Assembly: GCF_900290115.1 (NCBI RefSeq)
Contig: NZ_LT985748.1
Coordinates: 811,120-875,119, forward strand
DNA: 64,000 nt
Reading direction: 5' to 3'
Source of the DNA: Alistipes sp. Marseille-P5061
Lineage (GTDB): Bacteria > Bacteroidota > Bacteroidia > Bacteroidales > Rikenellaceae
A program made the translations under genes and the position numbers. Every line of letters begins with the position of its first letter. The first letter of the stretch is position 1. Positions 60,694 through 64,000 of this stretch are shown in pieces. The notes below the pieces were generated by a model, which was not told the origin of the DNA, did no database searches, and saw only the letters and a list, made by a program, of their open reading frames with translations.

Positions 60694-61734
60694 CTACGCC
60701 TCCTCCTCGTAGTAGAGTTTGTAGTACTTGCCCCGCTCGTCCTCGCCCTGCTCCAAAAGGTTCGTGTTGCCGTGGACATAGATGTGGAAGTTGCGGTCGA
60801 GCTTGATGACGCTCCGGTAGTTGCGCGCCTGGCGCTTGACGGCGGGGTCCGAGATGGCAAACTCGTCCTCGATGCGGATGTCGCGCTCGCGCTCGTACTC
60901 CTCCTTGTAGCGGGCGAAGCTCTCGGCCACCTCGGGCTGGCGGATGACCTGCTCCGAGAAGTCGTCGAGCGAGAAGTGCTCCTGCTCGCGGAAGTAGTTC
61001 ATCGTCTCGTTGAGCAGCTCGGCCTGGTCGGCCTTCGAGACGGAGAACTCCGACGGCAAATGGCGCGTCACGTAGCTGCGACACATCGCCAGCGCATTGT
61101 TCGTATTGTGGTAGTTGTCCTGACGCGGACGCACGTGGAGGAAGTCGTCGGTCCAGTAGCGCGCCTCGACGCGGTTCGTATTGTCGACCACCCGCACGAC
61201 GAAGCCCTGTTCGCGCTCCGAGGCAAGAATGAGGCACCCCTTGTCGAGCCGGTCGACGTTGATGCCGCGAAAGGCCGAGATGTGAAGCCCCTCCTGCTGC
61301 TCGCTCACGTCGAGGTACGTATCGCGCGTCTCGGACTTGAAGAGCCCCACCGCGTCGAGCGACTCCCCGCCGAGGCGGCACCCCGAGAAGCAGACAACGT
61401 AGAACTCGCCGCCCTTGATTTGGGGATGGCCGCCCGCCTCGTAGAGGTGGCGCGCCAGCGCTACGGAGTGGTCGTAGAAGTGCTCCGCATCGTCGAAAAT
61501 CCGGCAGGCGAAGCGGTAGACCTCGTTGCACTCCAGGTCGCTCTCGTGGAAGAGGTTGTAGGTCTCCTCGCCCTTGAAGCCCCCGAGGAAGTAGGCTACC
61601 AGAATGCGCGTGAGCTCCTCGTCGCCGGTCTGGGTCGAAGGCCCGGGCGAGAGCAGCAGCGGTTCGTCCTTCATCTTGTTGCCCACGAGGTGCAGCGCCA
61701 GCGCCTCGATGCGCGTATCGTCGGTATAGAGCAT
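60694..61734 (-). CDS. NdpA/YejK family nucleoid-associated protein
   Basis: A 346-residue DNA-associated protein of the 37-kDa nucleoid-associated family. IEALALHLVGNKMKDEPLLLS is the family opening. GGEFYVVCFSGCRLGGESLDAVGLFKSETRDTYLDV, ISAFRGINVDRLDKGCLILASEREQGFVVRVVD and the C-terminal KLDRNFHIYVHGNTNLLEQGEDERGKYYKLYYEEE follow in the usual order. The precise role in Bacteroidota is unknown. The next gene begins 4 bp beyond its stop, so they are probably co-transcribed. Confidence 0.9.
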   Translation of the reverse strand: MLYTDDTRIEALALHLVGNKMKDEPLLLSPGPSTQTGDEELTRILVAYFLGGFKGEETYNLFHESDLECNEVYRFACRIFDDAEHFYDHSVALARHLYEAGGHPQIKGGEFYVVCFSGCRLGGESLDAVGLFKSETRDTYLDVSEQQEGLHISAFRGINVDRLDKGCLILASEREQGFVVRVVDNTNRVEARYWTDDFLHVRPRQDNYHNTNNALAMCRSYVTRHLPSEFSVSKADQAELLNETMNYFREQEHFSLDDFSEQVIRQPEVAESFARYKEEYERERDIRIEDEFAISDPAVKRQARNYRSVIKLDRNFHIYVHGNTNLLEQGEDERGKYYKLYYEEEA

Positions 61735-61863
61735 GCGTAATCGGATTTAGACGCTGCAAAAATCGCCATTTTTCGGAGAAACGCCAAATCGAACGCCGAA
61801 TTCGTGGCGACTCGGCTCCAAAACGAAGTGAGCCGCCGAGCAGAGAAAATCCCCGATTTTTGC

Positions 61864-61871
61864 TACATTTG
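61864..61871 (+). promoter_or_regulatory. -7 promoter element of the FabK-like gene
   Basis: TACATTTG is an exact match, 19 bp before the ATG at 61891, and it lies inside the longer version of the frame (from 61804), which is therefore rejected. Confidence 0.55.
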
Positions 61872-61890
61872 CGAAAAACCACACTGCAAC

Positions 61891-62832
61891 ATGGAGAACA
61901 GAATCTGCCAAATATTCGGCATCCGCTACCCGATTGTCTCGGGCGGCATGGTCTGGTGCAGCGGCTGGCGGCTCGCCGCCGCCGTAAGCCGCGCCGGAGG
62001 GCTCGGCCTCATCGGCTCGGGCTCGATGACTCCCGAACTGCTGCGCGAACACATCCGCAAATGCCGCGAGGCGACCGACCGCCCCTTCGGCGTCAACGTA
62101 CCGCTCATGTACCGCTACGCCGCCGAGCTCATACAGGTCATCATCGACGAACGGGTCCCCGTGGTCTTCACCTCGGCGGGAAATCCGGCCACCTGGACCT
62201 CGCGGCTGCACGATGCCGGGTGCAAGGTCGCCCACGTGGTCTCGAGCTCGCGATTTGCCCGCAAAAGCGAGGCTGCGGGGGTCGATGCCGTCGTAGCCGA
62301 GGGCTTCGAGGCGGGCGGCCACAACGGACACGAGGAGAGCTCGACGATGGTCCTCATCCCGCAGGTGCGCGAGGCGGTGACGCTCCCCCTCATCGCGGCC
62401 GGCGGCATCGCTACGGGCAGCGGCATGCTGGCTGCCTTCGCACTGGGCGCCGAGGGCGTTCAGATGGGGACGCGCTTTGCTCTCAGCGCCGAGAGTTCGG
62501 CCAGCGAGGAGTTCAAACGGCTCTGCATCACGCTGCAGGAGGGCGATACGATGCTCGCACTCAAGCGGCTGAGCCCCACACGGCTTATCCGCAACGCCTT
62601 CTACCACCACATGGAGGAAGCCGAGGCGCGCGGAGCCTCGGCCGACGAACTGCGCGAGCTGATAGGCTTCGGTCGGACACGACGGGGCATCTTCGAGGGG
62701 GACCTCGAGGAGGGAGAGCTCGAAATCGGACAAATCGCCTCGCTCATCCGCGACCTGCCGTCGGCAGGCGAGATTGTCGCTTCGCTGGTCGAGGAGTTCA
62801 ACGCCCGCCGCGCCGCACTTCCGACCCTCTGA
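61891..62832 (+). CDS. FMN-dependent FabK / nitronate monooxygenase family protein
   Basis: A 313-residue TIM-barrel flavoprotein. FGIRYPIVSGGMVWCSGWRLAAAVSRAGGLGLIGSGSM is the family N-terminus; VVAEGFEAGGHNGHEESSTMVLIPQV holds the conserved His region, and AAGGIATGSGMLAAFALGAEGVQMGTRFALSAES the phosphate-binding part. Members are either enoyl-ACP reductase II (FabK) or nitronate monooxygenase. The E-A-G-G-H-x-G segment and length fit FabK well, but the two cannot be separated with certainty by eye. Confidence 0.88.
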   Translation: MENRICQIFGIRYPIVSGGMVWCSGWRLAAAVSRAGGLGLIGSGSMTPELLREHIRKCREATDRPFGVNVPLMYRYAAELIQVIIDERVPVVFTSAGNPATWTSRLHDAGCKVAHVVSSSRFARKSEAAGVDAVVAEGFEAGGHNGHEESSTMVLIPQVREAVTLPLIAAGGIATGSGMLAAFALGAEGVQMGTRFALSAESSASEEFKRLCITLQEGDTMLALKRLSPTRLIRNAFYHHMEEAEARGASADELRELIGFGRTRRGIFEGDLEEGELEIGQIASLIRDLPSAGEIVASLVEEFNARRAALPTL

Positions 62833-62906
62833 GCCTCTGAATCTCCGAGCCGGACACGTAGCGGCCTTTGACCGGAGGCACGCTACCGTTCAGTCCGGCT
62901 CCGAAC

Positions 62907-62948
62907 AAAAAAACGGGAGACCCTCTTTCGAGAAGGTCTCCCGTTTGG
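62907..62948 (-). terminator. intrinsic terminator of the flavodiiron gene
   Basis: AAACGGGAGACC (62911-62922) pairs with GGTCTCCCGTTT (62935-62946); the minus strand continues into seven T. The plus strand ends GG CTT, so it may also stop the FabK-like gene. Confidence 0.85.
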
Positions 62949-63038
62949 CTTACTGCCAACGGCTCCACGGACCCGCTGCCCCGCCGCCATCGACCGCGAA
63001 CACCACGGCACGGGCAGAGGTACACAGCCGCGCGGCTT

Positions 63039-64000
63039 CTACTGCTCGTTGAAGCGGGCTGCTACCTGCTCGGCGAGCGTCCGGGCGGCGTCGTAGCTGC
63101 GGGCGTCGAAGCCCTGCTTCATCTCCACGGGGGTGCAGATGGGCTCCCACTTCATCCGCTCGGCGAACTCCTTCATGCGGCGCACGGCGGCACCGGCCCA
63201 GCAGAACGAACCGAAGAATCCGAAGTTACGCGTCGGCACGCAGCGCGCCTCAATCTTGCGCAGCAGGTGTTCCACCTCGGGGAAGAGCTCGGCGTTGTAG
63301 GTCGGCGAACCGACGAGCAGCGTATCGTACTTGAAGACGTCGCGCACGACCATCGACATGTCGGCCGTCGTCAGATTGTGCATCACAATCGGCCGCACGC
63401 CACGCTCGGCCAGCTCGCGGGCAATCCGCTCGGCCAGCTGCTCCGTATTGCCGTACATCGAGCCGTAGGCAATCACCACGCCATGCTCGCCTTCGTAGCG
63501 GCTCAGACGGTCGTACATCGAAACCACACGCGGAATCTCGCGCTGCCATACGGGACCGTGCGTCGCGCAGATGGTCTCGATGGGCAGTCCGCCCAGCTTC
63601 TGCAGCGCCTTCTGCACCGGAGCGCCATACTTGCCCACGATGCAGGCGTAGTAGCGGCGCATCTCGTCCCAGAAGTGGTCCAGTTCGAGCTGCGAGTCGG
63701 TGATGCCGCCGTTGAGCGCACCGAACGTACCGAAGGCGTCGCCCGAGAAGAGCACCTTCGCTTCAGGGCACCAGGTCACCATCGTCTCGGGCCAGTGAAC
63801 CATCGGGGCGAGGTGGAACTGAAGGGTGTGCGCACCGAGCTGGATGGTGGAGCCCTCCTTGACCTCGAGCGTTCCGTCGGTGATGCCATAGAAACCCGCA
63901 AGCATCTGCAGCGTCTTGGCGTTGCCGACAATCAGCATCTTGGGATAGAGCAGACGCAGCGTCCGAATCGACGACGAATGGTCGGGCTCCATGTGGTTTA
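63039..64000 (-). CDS. flavodiiron protein (FprA type), partial (5' end outside window)
   Basis: Cytoplasmic enzyme that reduces O2 or NO. The frame enters from the right edge as NHMEPDHSSSIRTL, the H-x-E-x-D-H di-iron motif. MVHWPETMVTWCPEAKVLFSGDAFGTFG and ICATHGPVW supply further ligands of the metallo-beta-lactamase-like domain. The C-terminal flavodoxin domain starts GVVIAYGSMYGNTEQLAERIARELAERG (FMN loop) and includes LLVGSPTYNAELFPEV and NFGFFGSFCWAGAAVRRM. About 80 N-terminal residues lie outside. The role in an anaerobe is oxygen or NO defence, as inferred from the family. Confidence 0.95.
   Translation of the reverse strand, partial: NHMEPDHSSSIRTLRLLYPKMLIVGNAKTLQMLAGFYGITDGTLEVKEGSTIQLGAHTLQFHLAPMVHWPETMVTWCPEAKVLFSGDAFGTFGALNGGITDSQLELDHFWDEMRRYYACIVGKYGAPVQKALQKLGGLPIETICATHGPVWQREIPRVVSMYDRLSRYEGEHGVVIAYGSMYGNTEQLAERIARELAERGVRPIVMHNLTTADMSMVVRDVFKYDTLLVGSPTYNAELFPEVEHLLRKIEARCVPTRNFGFFGSFCWAGAAVRRMKEFAERMKWEPICTPVEMKQGFDARSYDAARTLAEQVAARFNEQ

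Overview
The window is about 60% GC and comes from a gut-type member of the Bacteroidota, most likely Alistipes or a close relative in the Rikenellaceae. The evidence is SusC/SusD pairs, a BACON-domain lipoprotein, many lipobox lipoproteins, Bacteroidota-type promoters (TTTG, about 19 bp, TAnnTTTG), DUF2851, GSCFA and DUF1735 proteins, and high GC. The genus is an inference; there is no rRNA gene here to confirm it.

Left part (1-34700), mostly housekeeping. A partial BACON lipoprotein is followed by rpsP, rimM, a putative metallopeptidase lipoprotein, mnmA, a GSCFA protein, an alkaline-phosphatase-fold protein, sufE, a DUF59 Fe-S protein, DUF2851 and an EEP-fold protein. An IS30-family element (9611-10765) sits in the last codons of the EEP gene. 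Then come ppdK, an outer-membrane beta-barrel protein, and a leftward block (two small exported proteins, def, ruvX, a 45-residue membrane protein, glyS, radC, rnc, fabF, acpP). Next are pepE, a yraN-family gene, waaA, an L-cysteine-desulfidase-like gene, a Nudix hydrolase, a nitroreductase lipoprotein, an EFR1-type flavodoxin-ferredoxin, a transglutaminase-like lipoprotein, cutC, the lutABC lactate operon and an hsp20 gene.

Central part (35600-59570), a glycan-utilisation region. Two paralogous five-gene operons (SusC, SusD, GH18, DUF1735-LamG lipoprotein, discoidin-domain lipoprotein) point away from each other. Between them lie a GH29 fucosidase and two tandem GH20 beta-hexosaminidases. 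The set fits capture of host N-glycans or other GlcNAc-rich glycans: GH18 cuts at the chitobiose core, SusCD imports, GH29 removes fucose and GH20 removes terminal GlcNAc/GalNAc. The substrate is inferred from families only. Both susC genes have a near-consensus promoter and a leader of about 200 nt with shared sequence blocks and a terminator-like hairpin. No sensor, sigma/anti-sigma pair or AraC-type regulator lies nearby. The last gene of the leftward operon carries a nonsense codon and a frameshift, while its rightward paralogue is intact.

Right edge: an RluA-family protein lacking its catalytic domain, a nucleoid-associated NdpA-like protein, a FabK/nitronate-monooxygenase-family flavoprotein and a flavodiiron protein that runs off the window.

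The points most worth following are the paired leaders, the duplicated and partly decayed operons, two secreted hydrolase-fold proteins that seem to have lost their catalytic residues, and the IS30 insertion at a gene end. No tRNA, rRNA, CRISPR array, prophage or conjugative element was recognised.
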